Assembly (NCBI GenBank): GCA_021234155.1
Contig: JAJEKV010000147.1
Location: 1,053,910-1,117,909, forward strand
DNA from: Isoetes taiwanensis
Taxonomy: Eukaryota; Streptophyta; Lycopodiopsida; Isoetales; Isoetaceae
Direction: 5' to 3'
Length of the DNA: 64,000 nucleotides
Both the position numbers and the translations under genes were made by a program. Below, piece after piece: positions 46,581-55,856 of the stretch (the first letter of the stretch is position 1; every line of letters starts with the position of its first letter). The notes beneath the pieces are model-generated. The model ran no database searches, had not been told where the DNA came from, and saw only the letters and a list, made by a program, of their open reading frames with translations.

Positions 46581-47789
46581 ATGGATCCATTCAAGTTCTC
46601 ACAGAATGCAAAGCTCACTAATAATAATTACCATGCTTGGAAGAAGTTTATGGTGAATTATTTGATATTTAGTGACATGGGAGCAGTGTTTGATAAAGAC
46701 TTTATCAGCACCAAGTCAGCAGATGCTGGCAGGATAAACCAGAAAGCTTGTGCTCTTGTCAAAATGTTGGCTGAAGAGACAATTGGTCATGAAATCAACC
46801 ATTTTACTGAGTTTAAGGAGATGTCGTCTCATTTGGAGAAGTCTCTTGATAGCAAGGGTATGGCTACTCAAATGCTGATCCAGAACAAAATGAGACATGC
46901 CCAATTAGGTGATTTCAAATCTGTCACGGCATACCTTACTCAGATGAAGCAATGGCACTTGGATTACATGGCTGCTGGTGGAGTGCTGTCTGAAAAACAG
47001 CTGATTCAAGATATCTTGGTTGGTCTTCCTCCTTCGTACGATATTATCTCTTCGAAGATCAGGTACAAGGAGAAGATTGATATAGCCAAAGTAACCATTC
47101 TACTGCAACAAGAGGAGTTGGTGCAGAAGCAAAGGGATGGGAGAGTGGACCATGCTAATTTTGTGTCTACTTCTCGGGCTGACACCAAGAAGAAGTTTGC
47201 TGATAGCAAAGACTCTAGGAAGTCAGAAAATGTGAAGTCTGAAGGTAAGAAATCCAAGGAGTTCAAGTGCTGGAATTGTGGTGAAAAGGGTCACTACAGT
47301 TCAAATTGTAAGAAGGAGAAGAAAAGCTCAAAGGATAGTGACACGAGAAGCACATCAGTCAACTCTAAGGGAGAGACAAGTGATGTTGCATGTGCCACTT
47401 TTGATGCTAAATATCTGAATCTTGCAACAGCAGCCAGCACCTTACAGAAGGACTGGATTTTGGACTCAGGAGCCACGGTTCATCTTACCGGAGATTTAGA
47501 CGTGTTTTCTGAACTTGAACCTCGATCTGGAGGTGATGTGAAGATGGGTGATGGATATTCTCTTCCTATCACAGGAAAGGGGATTGTAGCTTTTCAATTG
47601 CATGGACGTGATGTAGTTAGTAAGGTGAGGAATGTCATGTTTGCTCCCGGATTACAGTCTAATATCATGTCTGCTGCTGAATTTGATAAAGCAGGCCATC
47701 ACATTGTTCTCGGAAATGGCAAAGCCTATCTGCTGGGCAGAAATCCACTTGAAGGAATTGACTTGAAAAGTCTGCAGTTCATGGCATAA
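46581..47789 (+). CDS. Copia gag and protease
   Basis: The 402-residue frame begins MDPFKFSQNAKLTNNNYHAW. The UBN2-type gag region runs to about residue 200. A zinc knuckle CWNCGEKGHYSSNC (CX2CX4HX4C) is at about residues 232-245. The aspartic protease motif WILDSGATVHL is at about residues 291-301. The frame ends at TAA 47787-47789, but reading beyond it in the same frame gives the gag-pre-integrase segment LWHARFGHVGG, so the stop breaks a longer polyprotein. Confidence 0.88.
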   Translation: MDPFKFSQNAKLTNNNYHAWKKFMVNYLIFSDMGAVFDKDFISTKSADAGRINQKACALVKMLAEETIGHEINHFTEFKEMSSHLEKSLDSKGMATQMLIQNKMRHAQLGDFKSVTAYLTQMKQWHLDYMAAGGVLSEKQLIQDILVGLPPSYDIISSKIRYKEKIDIAKVTILLQQEELVQKQRDGRVDHANFVSTSRADTKKKFADSKDSRKSENVKSEGKKSKEFKCWNCGEKGHYSSNCKKEKKSSKDSDTRSTSVNSKGETSDVACATFDAKYLNLATAASTLQKDWILDSGATVHLTGDLDVFSELEPRSGGDVKMGDGYSLPITGKGIVAFQLHGRDVVSKVRNVMFAPGLQSNIMSAAEFDKAGHHIVLGNGKAYLLGRNPLEGIDLKSLQFMA

Positions 47790-50700
47790 TGGACGCTGCA
47801 GAATGGCTTGTATGTCTTTGATGGTTCAGTTCATAAGACTGAACATGGTCTTGTATGTGCTGATTTGACTGCTGAGCATCTGTGGCATGCTCGTTTTGGT
47901 CATGTTGGAGGCACTGTTGTACATGCTTTGTACAAGAACAAGATGGTTACAGGTATTCCCTCTCTGAAATGTGTCAAGCTTGAGGTGTGTTTGCGTGCCA
48001 TCTCGGAAAGCAACCTCAACAGCCTTTTCCACAGCAGGCTCTTCATCGAGCAACTCAACCTCTTGAGCTGCTGCATTCTGATTTGTGCTATATGCCTGAT
48101 GTTTCGCTAGGTGGAAAGAGGTATTTCTTGACCCTGATTGATGATTTCAGTAGATACACTTGGGTGTATACTTTGCACTGCAAATCTGAGGTGCTTGGCA
48201 AGTTCAAGGCCTTCAAAAAAAAAATCAAAAGCGCATGGGGTTAGTAATAAAAAAGTTGAGAAGTGACAATGGAGGTGAATATGTTTCTAATGCCTTTGAT
48301 GAGTTTCTCATGGAAGAAGGTATTGAAAGACAGTTAATCATTCCTTATGCTCATCCACAAAATGGTGTAGTCGAAAAGGAGGAATAGATCTTTGCTTGAT
48401 TTGGCAAGATCTATGATGAGTCACAAGCAACCCACCGAATCTTTTTTGGGAGAGGCGTGAGTGGTAAAGAAAGATATTTGGCAAATAGATCGCCTACTAA
48501 GGCAGTCCAGGATGTGACTCCTTATGAAGCATTTTGGAGAATGAAACCAGATGTGTCTCATTTGAGGGTGTTTGGATGCTTGGCTTATGCTTCCATACCT
48601 GCTGAGAAGCTGAAAAAGTATGGGAAGTTGCATGACAGGGCTGTCAAAGCCATCTTTATTGGGTATCCAGAAAACAGAAAGGTTACAAGTTGTATGATCC
48701 TTCCAACAAGCAGGTTATTGTAAGCAGGTCAGTTCAGTTTGTTGAAGATGCTGTGTATGATGGTCCATCTTTGAGTGATTCTCCTGCAGTTCACAATGAC
48801 AGCAGCTTGGATGTTGGAGATCTGATAGCAGCTACTGGTAGACATTTCTCTCCCTCTCTAGTGGTTTCTCCAGTGAACTCATATTTGCCTGAAGTAGCGG
48901 CACGGGATGATCCCAATCCCACTCGCCCTATGGTCCATGAGCAGGTTGGTTCCTTTCATGGGGAGTCCAAAGACACATGAAGGTATCAGTAGCACCCGAT
49001 CCAAAGACCGTTACAACACCTATTGTAGCACCTCGCTATACCTCCCCGTTGTTGAACCTAGGAGATCAAAGACGCCTCAAGGAGAAACAAATTGTTGCGA
49101 ACCGGTTGCAAAAGACCTGTTGTTGTACTGTTGTTGAACCTAGGAGATCAAGACGTCGTCGATGGAGAAACAGGAGAAGTCTAATGGATCATGTAACCTT
49201 GTTTTAATGGCAAAGGTCCGTGATCATGTTGATCCACAAACCTTTCATGAAGTAGCTAGTGATCCACAAAGTGGCAGCATGCAATGGAAGAAGAATACTC
49301 TCAATTGATGAAGCAAGGCACATGGGAATTGGTTGAACTCCCAGCTGATAAGCACGTTATTGGTCGTAAGTGGGTGTCTAGAACCAAATTTCATGCTGAT
49401 GGGACGATGTCAAAGCACAAAGCTAGACTTGTAGCCAAGGGTTTTGCAATGTAAAAAAAGGCTTAGATTATGATGAAGTCTTTGCTCCGTGAGCGTAATG
49501 TCCACTATTAGATCGTTATATAGTTCTTTGCTGCGATGAAAGGTTGGTTAATGTTTCAAATGGACATTAAGTCTGCTTTTTTGAATGGTGATTTGGAGGA
49601 AGAGGTCTATATGACTCAACCTCCAGGATTTGTTGTTCAAGGGAAGGAGCAAATTTGGTTTGTCATTTGAAGAAAAGCATTTATGGCTTGAAGCGGGCTC
49701 CAAGATGTTGGCATGCGAAAATTAATGCTTTCTTTCTTGAGCGTGGGTTCAGGCGCAAAGAGACCCCAATCTTTATTACAAATCACATGAAGGCCGAATG
49801 TGCGTTGTGGTTTTGTATGTTGATGATTTGATCATCACAGGAGATGCTGATGTGCTGATTTCTACATTGAAGTTGAAGTTATCTTCGTCCTTCGAGATGA
49901 CTGACCTTGGCCTTATGCATTATTGTTTAGGTGTAGAAGTGTGGCAGCACTCAGATGGCATCTATCTTTTTTAGCAGAAATATATCAAAGAAATGTTACA
50001 AAGAAGATCGTATGCAAGATTGCAAGGCTGTGGCAAGTCCTTTTGATCCAGGCACAAGGCTTGAGCTTGATTTCGATGGTGAGGAGTGTGATCCCACACT
50101 CTATCGAAGCTTGGTAGGGGCATTGATATATCTCACAGTCACTAGACCTGATATCTCTTTTGCTGTGGGAGTGCTGAGCAGATTCATGAGCAATCCCGGC
50201 GGTCAGACCGAAGGTCGCTAAAAAGCGGCCGGCATATCCGGAAGGGGAGTTCACAGGAAGGTCTCTTTTATCAGAGGTCCTCTGATTTCCAGCTGAAAGT
50301 CTTTGTTGATGCAGATCATGCTAACTGTCATGATAGCAGGAGGTCCACAACAGGGATGGTCACGTTCATAGGGCCTAACGTGCTAACATGGTTGTCCAAA
50401 AGACAGTCTACAATGTCAATCAGCACCACGGAGGCAGAATTCAAAGCACTCAGTGTTGGGATGCAGGAATTGTTGTGGCTTAAACATTTGTGGACAGATC
50501 TGCAGGTACCTCCATCCTCAGCTGTTATATTGTGTGACAACACAAGTACCATCCATCTTGCCAAGGATGCTAAGTACCACCCAAAGACAAAACACCTTGA
50601 CACCCACTTGTGTTTTGTCCGTGAGCAGATCCAAATGGGATCTTCTCAACTTGTTCATTGCTCCTCACAGGATCAGTTTGCTGATGGCTTTACCAAACCA

Positions 50701-50793
50701 TTAGTTGGATCTAAGTTCATCAATGTGAAGGAGAGCTTGGGCATGAAGAAATTGCAGCTGAAGGGAGAGAAGGATTACCTTGGTTTCAGCTGA
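47790..50793 (+). pseudogene. Copia pol region (integrase, RT, RNase H), disrupted
   Basis: Pieces are readable in all three frames. The GPI zinc domain (LWHARFGHV) is near 47880. Integrase shows LTLIDDFSRYTWVYT (47987-48244) and LRSDNGGEYVSNAF near 48260. RT shows [17 protein letters not shown] near 49560, SIYGLKRAPRCWH near 49680 and YVDDLIITGD near 49820. RNase H spans 50356-50793, with WLSKRQSTMSISTTEAEF and KTKHLDTHLCFVREQI. At least six frameshifts or stops separate them. A short local duplication (GTTGAACCTAGGAGATCAA twice) lies at 49051-49150. Confidence 0.9.
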
Positions 50794-50820
50794 TTTTCTT
50801 CTGCTTAGTCAGCAACATTT

Positions 50821-50829
50821 AAGGGAGAG
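50821..50829 (+). promoter_or_regulatory. Polypurine tract of the copia element
   Basis: AAGGGAGAG directly precedes the 3' LTR, the expected priming site for plus-strand synthesis. Confidence 0.8.
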
Positions 50830-51177
50830 TGTTGGAATATAAATATGCTGACTAAGCATAATGTGCTGAAACAGCAGTGGTTCAGCACTTAGCACACAGG
50901 TGCTGAGAAGGTGCTGAAATGTACAGAAGGCAGCACTTTGTCAGCACTGAGCACCGACCCTAAATCAGTGCCATAATTAGTGGGCGGTGGTTAAACGGTA
51001 GACTACTATTCTTAGTCTCACCGGTTGTATATATTGATTGTACGTTATGTACTATGCAATGCTCAGAAGTAGAGATTGTATTTCCTATTGCTTTTCTCAA
51101 TAGATTTGTTCTTGTCTTCTATTCTATCTCTTGAGTCGATCTTGCGGGTTTGTGCTGGTTTTGCACTAGTTCTATCA
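50830..51177 (+). repeat. 3' LTR of the copia element
   Basis: The 348-bp repeat pairs with 45901-46248 and is followed by the target duplication ATAAG at 51178-51182. Confidence 0.95.
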
Positions 51178-51182
51178 ATAAG

Positions 51183-51868
51183 AACACCAGGCTTTGATTG
51201 AATACTGAGGTTCACCTCTAGCACTGTCTTTCTCTAGGTTTTTGTTTGTTTTTTATGCAAGTGGGGCTACTCCATTGCTGCAATGACGTCTATTGGAATC
51301 ATTCTTTTTCTGATTATCTTGTGGTAGGCCTAGCATGCAGCCTATGCAAAAGATGTTGCACTGCATATCTTACAAGATGAAGAACAAAAACCTTTACTAT
51401 CACTACAGTTCTCCTATGCCAAGTCATTTATTGGATAAACAGCATTTCACACTTCTGGTTTTCATTGTGAAGTAAACACCTCCCACAGATGGTTTTGTGA
51501 TTTAATCTAAACGAGGGACTCAGGTTGCAGCAGTTTGTCTTGGCCCCTCTTTAAATGGTCCCGTAATATATCTCACATTTTCCAAATACATGTAATCCAT
51601 CAACGCTGCTAGTGGGAGCATTGATCTGAATTTCAACACCATCTGAGCTTCAACAAGAACACCAAGCTTTGATTGAATACTGAGGTTCATCACCAGCCCT
51701 GTCTTTCTCTAGGTTTTTGTTTGTTTTTTATGCAAGTGGGGCTACTCGATTGCTGCGATGGCGTCTATTGGAATCATTCTTTTTCCGATTGTCTTGTGGT
51801 AGGCCTAGCATGCAGCCTGTGCAAAAGATATTGCACTGCATATCTTACAAGATGAAGAACAAAAACCT
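51183..51868 (+). repeat. Tandem duplication: rest of copy 1 and all of copy 2
   Basis: 51183-51390 completes copy 1, and 51483-51868 is copy 2. Landmarks in both are GCTTTGATTGAATACTGAGG, GTCTTTCTCTAGGTTTTTGT and GATGAAGAACAAAAACCTTT. About 90 bp of unrelated sequence separates them. Non-coding. Confidence 0.85.
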
Positions 51869-52224
51869 TTTGCAAAGGACCAAATGGCACAGTAGAATGG
51901 CAGACAATATTCTTGCTGACCAGTTTTCGTGCTGAGAATAAGAAATCTATGTATGGCTATAAAATTGGCCTGAGGAAGAGAGTAGGACACTTGTGAATCT
52001 ATTATTTGCTTCTACCTTGTTTGCATCAATGCTGTGTTGCAAGAGCCCTAGTTGTGGGAAGGCTCATCCATGATCAGCTTTTGAAAAATAGATATATTAA
52101 AAAATGTCTATTTAAGCAATAGACATGTATAGCAAGTTTGTTGTCTGAATCATGTAAATATGGTGTTCAAAAGCATGCTTCAGCCTAATGTATTTTTGTG
52201 TATAATTCTGGTGTCGGCATATGT

Positions 52225-52485
52225 GTAGTGTGGGCAAGTGAAGAATGTACATAAATCATTTAACGCCATGCCTGAGCTGAAATGTTGTCGCTTGAACTAC
52301 AATCATGGCAGCATTTGGAGAGGATGGATATTATAGTGAAGCTTTAAGGGTTATGAGCAAATGCTACTCAAAGATGAGAGTCCTGACATGGTTACAATGG
52401 TTACTATTCCTAATGCATGTTCCAGCCTGAAGGATCTACTAAAAAGCAAAATTGTACATGGGCAAATTCTGCATCGTAAGTGAGA
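52225..52485 (+). pseudogene. PPR gene fragment
   Basis: In shifting frames the sequence reads KCGQVKNVHKSFNAMPE, then NVVAxTTIMAAFGEDGYYSE, then DESPDMVTMVTIPNACSSLK and KSKIVHGQILHR. That is one and a half repeats of a plant PLS-type PPR protein. Frameshifts near 52280 and 52360 and a TGA inside VVAxTT disable it. It differs from the PPR fragment in H2. Confidence 0.75.
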
Positions 52486-52957
52486 CTAAATATTGCTCAA
52501 TTAATATTGCTTTGTGGTTTTCAATTTAGCAATATTTTTTTATAATTTTCCGACTTAAGTTTTCTATCATTATGTTGTCTATGCTCATCTGTAATTGAAT
52601 TGTAGAAACCTTTCTCCAAGGTTGGGGACCTGAAATTGTGTTTGATTCATTACGATATAAGCAGTTAGTCTAAGGTATGGTTAAGCTATAATTGTATGTT
52701 TTCCAAGATACATGTATTAACATAAACAAATGGGACAGCAGAGGTGGTTTTTGTCAAAAAAAAAAAAAAGTGAAGTTGTTGGTACTGTTAAATGATACAA
52801 CAATGTCCAGTTGGATGGAAAGCCAATGTAGAGATGGTTCAACCTACCAATGTAAACAGTCGATCATGTATTGCAAAAGGCCACAGTGTCGCACCAAAGT
52901 AAGGCTCTTTAACATCTGTCCATTTTTTGTATTTCGTTTTGAATAAAGCTCTTGCAG

Positions 52958-53126
52958 TTCAACACCAGGACGAGGTGATTGCAGAGGTGGATGTTTTGGA
53001 AAAGGGCCTGGGAGTGTGAAAGGGAAAGGAAGAGGGGAGAGGCTGCTAGCTCCTGAAAAGAAATCAGTAGAGGATTTGGATGCTGAATTAACTACCTACC
53101 ATGCGCATGCGATGGATGTCAATTAA
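52958..53126 (+). pseudogene. ALY/THO4-like mRNA export factor, captured last exon
   Basis: After a pyrimidine-rich stretch and TTGCAG acceptor, the frame reads TPGRGDCRGGCFGKGPGSVK, then GKGRGERLLAPEKKSVEDLD and AELTTYHAHAMDVN before a TAA. A Gly/Arg-rich stretch followed by a SxEDLDAEL...YH block at the very C-terminus is characteristic of plant ALY/THO4 (REF) proteins, which load UAP56 and export factors onto mRNA. The RRM expected upstream is not present, so this is an isolated C-terminal exon. Confidence 0.6.
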
Positions 53127-54026
53127 GTCTGTAACTAGCAACATGGCCAATCCATAGAATGGCTTTTAACATAACAATCAAACTATGGGAATTGGCGTTT
53201 CATCTGGATTTGTGTATTGTTATATTGTACCAAGTACATGGCTACGAACCCACATGTTTTAACAATCTACAGGTGTATTTCAGCAACGGTGGAATTTGAT
53301 TTTTTCTAAGCTTTTCTCTCAGATATTCAGTCAACGGCCAAGCTGCTGTTGTGAAAGGCATATAGTTAACTACGTTGATTGGCATTATGTGGAGAAGATT
53401 TCATATGTCTGAAGCATATATCGATCTGTATTTGCATAATTACTGTTTAGGGTTAGCAGATTGAAGGAAGGTATTTGTGCTTTTAATGCTGAACAAATCT
53501 TGGGCTTCATGATCCAAGACAAATCTGCTAGCTACCTCTTATGATAAAAGCTTGGCCAGAATTAATGTAGTGTCTTTTTAGTGCTTGCACTTTTGTTTTG
53601 GCAAATCAAATCATGCTTGCACATTTGGTATAACGTTATATCATTGCAACACTATGCCACAATGCATTTTCTTTCAAATTGGCAATAGAAACCATGCTGC
53701 AAGAGTTAAGTGCAACAATTAAGTGCACTATTGAACATACTGCAAATCGTCGTTCATTTATTGCCCCTAAAGTTTCTAACTGTGGTGCACCTGATATAGG
53801 CAATATGGAGGTAGGTTGAGGAATTGGTTCCTTGATCTCAATATGGCCTGCATGTTTGTTAGTAGGTGGTCTGTTTCTACAGGGGCATGTAGAAATAGTA
53901 TTGTTTGTGTATGTGCATTCAATATAATATAGGAAGAAGGACGTGGTTCTGAAATACCACATGCAAGTGAAGTTTTGAAGATAATGTTAATATTGGTGGA
54001 CTATGCTAATTTCTAATTGGCAATAG

Positions 54027-54330
54027 GGGAGGCTTAAGTTGGATCCCCATGATGCAAAAGTTGCAAGAGGATTTCTGCCTATGGCAAAGGTAGTATTTGT
54101 CTCAACACTCATTGAATCAGTAAATTAACTAGAATAAGTATATGTTAATTACTTTTTTGTTAATTGCAAGTAGTTGCGCCCCATGGATGCGGCTATCCAA
54201 GTGCATGGAGCTGCAAGAGTAAGTTATAATTTTGAACTTGCTCATATATGGGCGGCACCTAGGACCTTGCGTCTTGCAGATGGGCCAGATGAAGTCCATG
54301 TGGTAGATATAGTTAATGCCATTTCCACTG
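54027..54330 (+). pseudogene. Acyl-CoA dehydrogenase (IBR3/ACAD10-like) captured exons
   Basis: Two exon-like pieces are visible. KLDPHDAKVARGFLPMAK ends at 54089 with a GT donor. After an AG at 54169-54170, PMDAAIQVHGAARVSYNFEL and AHIWAAPRTLRLADGPDEVH follow. The last block matches the C-terminal catalytic-domain signature of ACAD10/11-type acyl-CoA dehydrogenases (plant IBR3, linked to peroxisomal indole-butyric acid metabolism). The N-terminal kinase-like and most dehydrogenase sequence is absent. A small deletion after VVAP is likely. Confidence 0.65.
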
Positions 54331-54536
54331 CCAGGAAAACAAGAACTACATCGCATGCCACAAAAAGTTTAAACTTCATCTTATGCCAAAAGTTTCAACT
54401 GGCTTGGCTGCTCTTTTAACTGCTACCTTTTTTTAGCTCCATCCATCCATCCATTCTGGAGACTGAGAGTTGATTGGCTTTGAGGTATAGCTTTCCTTGT
54501 GGTCTTACAGATCCTATGCCAGCTATATTATATTTA

Positions 54537-54600
54537 CCCTCATCCATGTGGGTTTGTGGCATATTCCAAGTATATGTCAGTATATGCTCAAAAACATGAC
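54537..54600 (+). repeat. Terminal sequence M, partial copy of L
   Basis: CATCCATGTGGGTTTGTGGC and CCAAGTATATGTCAGTATAT align with the inner part of L (44400-44450) in the same orientation. It lies about 110 bp inside the right junction of the composite insertion. Confidence 0.5.
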
Positions 54601-54664
54601 TTTGAAGTGTGATTTAAGCCATTTCACTCTCGGGTCACGGAGGGCAACCCTCCGTGCACAGCAC

Positions 54665-55029
54665 CTTGTTTTCCTAGAAACATGTGAGAATGAAGAACAT
54701 GGGGTTGTAGACATAACAGGATTCGATTTGGTATACTCTGTATGGAACTTTAAGCACTGGAGATTGAAAGGTCACGGAGGCATAGCATGTTATGTGAGAC
54801 AAGAAATGAGGCATATGGTGAAGTGGGTACATGGGGTTGGGTCTAAGCAACACATTTGGGTTGAAATACCTGGATAAGCAGGAAAGGTCTTTATAGCAGG
54901 CTGTTATTTTCCACCACGTGAATCTCCAATTTATAACAGGGGAGTGCTGGACAGAGATGATCCATTTTTTAATTTAGAGCAAGATGTGCTTAAATTGCTG
55001 CCTCATGGTGAAACACTCCTTGTAGGAGA

Positions 55030-55032
<3 letters not shown>
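54665..55032 (+). pseudogene. Host LINE (LINE-H), 3' segment: endonuclease
   Basis: It continues LINE-H with LVFLETCENEEHGVVD, YSVWNFKHWRLKGHGGIACY, an in-frame TAA near 54874, then GCYFPPRESPIYNRGVLDRD and LLVGDF. It is cut exactly after the GDF of the endonuclease GDFN motif, where a (CT)n tract begins. The RT and 3' end of LINE-H are not found in the window. Confidence 0.8.

Positions 55033-55079
<47 letters not shown>
55033..55079 (+). repeat. (CT)n microsatellite at the LINE-H break
   Basis: This is 47 bp of pure CT repeat in the same strand sense as the other tracts. It replaces the rest of the LINE-H endonuclease. Confidence 0.97.
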
Positions 55080-55082
<3 letters not shown>

Positions 55083-55184
55083 AGAGCAAAACTAATTACA
55101 ATCTCCAACTTCAGCATGCCATGTAATCATAATTGCCAGGTAAACACATCCTGATTGAACATATTGTTAAACAGAAGGCATGCA

Positions 55185-55337
55185 TTCTTATGGTTCTACA
55201 CGTAACGAACATATTAGATAGGAGGTTCCATAAGCGTTTTTTGGAATAGACATAATCCCAATTTAAATGAATGATGGTTCATTTCTTATGGTTCTACACG
55301 TAACGAACATATTAGATAGGAGGTTCCATAAGCGTTT
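55185..55337. repeat. 54-bp direct repeat, 98-bp spacing
   Basis: TTCTTATGGTTCTACACGTA through GAGGTTCCATAAGCGTTT occurs at 55185-55238 and again from 55283. The copies are nearly identical and separated by about 44 bp. Confidence 0.85.
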
Positions 55338-55699
55338 ATGTGGCCCGACTCCCGAGAGTGTGTTTTCATGTTTTTTGTTTGGTTGTTCCTTAAGATTGAA
55401 TTTGATGCTAATTTTTTTTCCCATTTGATTTGTCTTTTTCAATCGCTTATCTCGATAAGGCATTGTACCAGCCTCGATTTGCCTGGCAAGAACTTACTTT
55501 TAATCTGGATACTTTTCCTACTTCAATAGTCATGAATTCAAAAGCAAAGAAGAGCTAAAGCATCGGTCTAGAAGTAAAGATCGGTCTAGAAGTAGAGGGG
55601 CTTCCTTCCAATAAATATGCCTTTAAATGTATTAATAACATATAAAGAATAAAGAATGATTTTTATCGTTCAAAGAAAAATTGGAATCGATCACAGAGG

Positions 55700-55826
55700 G
55701 AACAATAGGTTTGGAGTAGTCACCAGCATATCCTAGGTATATTCCAACATATACCTAGGATATGTCACAAACCCATATAACCGAGAGTTTGCCCCCCTAA
55801 AGACAACCCAAAAAAAACCAAGTTCA
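55700..55826 (-). repeat. Terminal sequence R, inverted copy of L
   Basis: Read on the minus strand from 55826, it gives TTTTTTGGGTTGTCTTTAGG, GGGGCAAACTCTCGG, ATATGGGTTTGTGACATATC and ATATGTTGGAATATACC. This parallels L (44371 onward). R and L could be the two ends of one 11.4-kb element, but the LINE-H fragment at 54665-55032 would then lie inside it, which the split-LINE reading contradicts. Confidence 0.6.
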
Positions 55827-55856
55827 CAAACACCATAAATTACCAGATAAAACAAA

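Larger units (their letters stand above)
45901..51177 (+). mobile_element. Ty1/copia LTR retrotransposon, recent insertion with decayed interior
   Basis: It has two 348-bp LTRs (45901-46248 and 50830-51177) starting TGTTGG and ending ATCA, and a 5-bp target duplication ATAAG (45896-45900 and 51178-51182). A primer-binding site directly follows the left LTR and a purine run AAGGGAGAG directly precedes the right LTR. Domain order is gag, protease, integrase, RT, RNase H, which defines copia. The LTRs differ at one position that I can find, whereas the internal coding region has many stops and frameshifts. Plus-strand orientation. Confidence 0.95.
44377..54664. mobile_element. ~10.3-kb composite insertion splitting LINE-H
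   Basis: LINE-H endonuclease codons stop at DLVF (44376) and resume at LVFLETCENEEHG (54665). The left end starts GGGTTGCCCCTAGGGGGGCA, a near-palindrome. Near the right end, CACGGAGGGCAACCCTCCGTG (21 bases, 54637 on) contains the inverted GGGCAACCC, so both ends carry the same core in opposite orientation. TTAGTTTTT and CTTGTTTTC at the two junctions match at 6 of 9 bases, so no clean target duplication is seen. Inside are a copia element, a tandem duplication, and fragments of PPR, ALY-like and acyl-CoA-dehydrogenase-like genes, all on plus. The transposon superfamily is not identified. Confidence 0.6.

Noticed and set aside
52745-52775. Poly(A) run as the tail of a LINE or processed pseudogene
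   Set aside because: No coding or LINE sequence precedes it. It is a short isolated A run inside non-coding DNA.
44377-54673. Helitron as the nature of the 10.3-kb insertion
   Set aside because: A hairpin near the right end and multi-gene capture fit, but the left end does not start with TC, the right end lacks CTRR at the junction, the ends share an inverted core and no Rep/helicase is seen.
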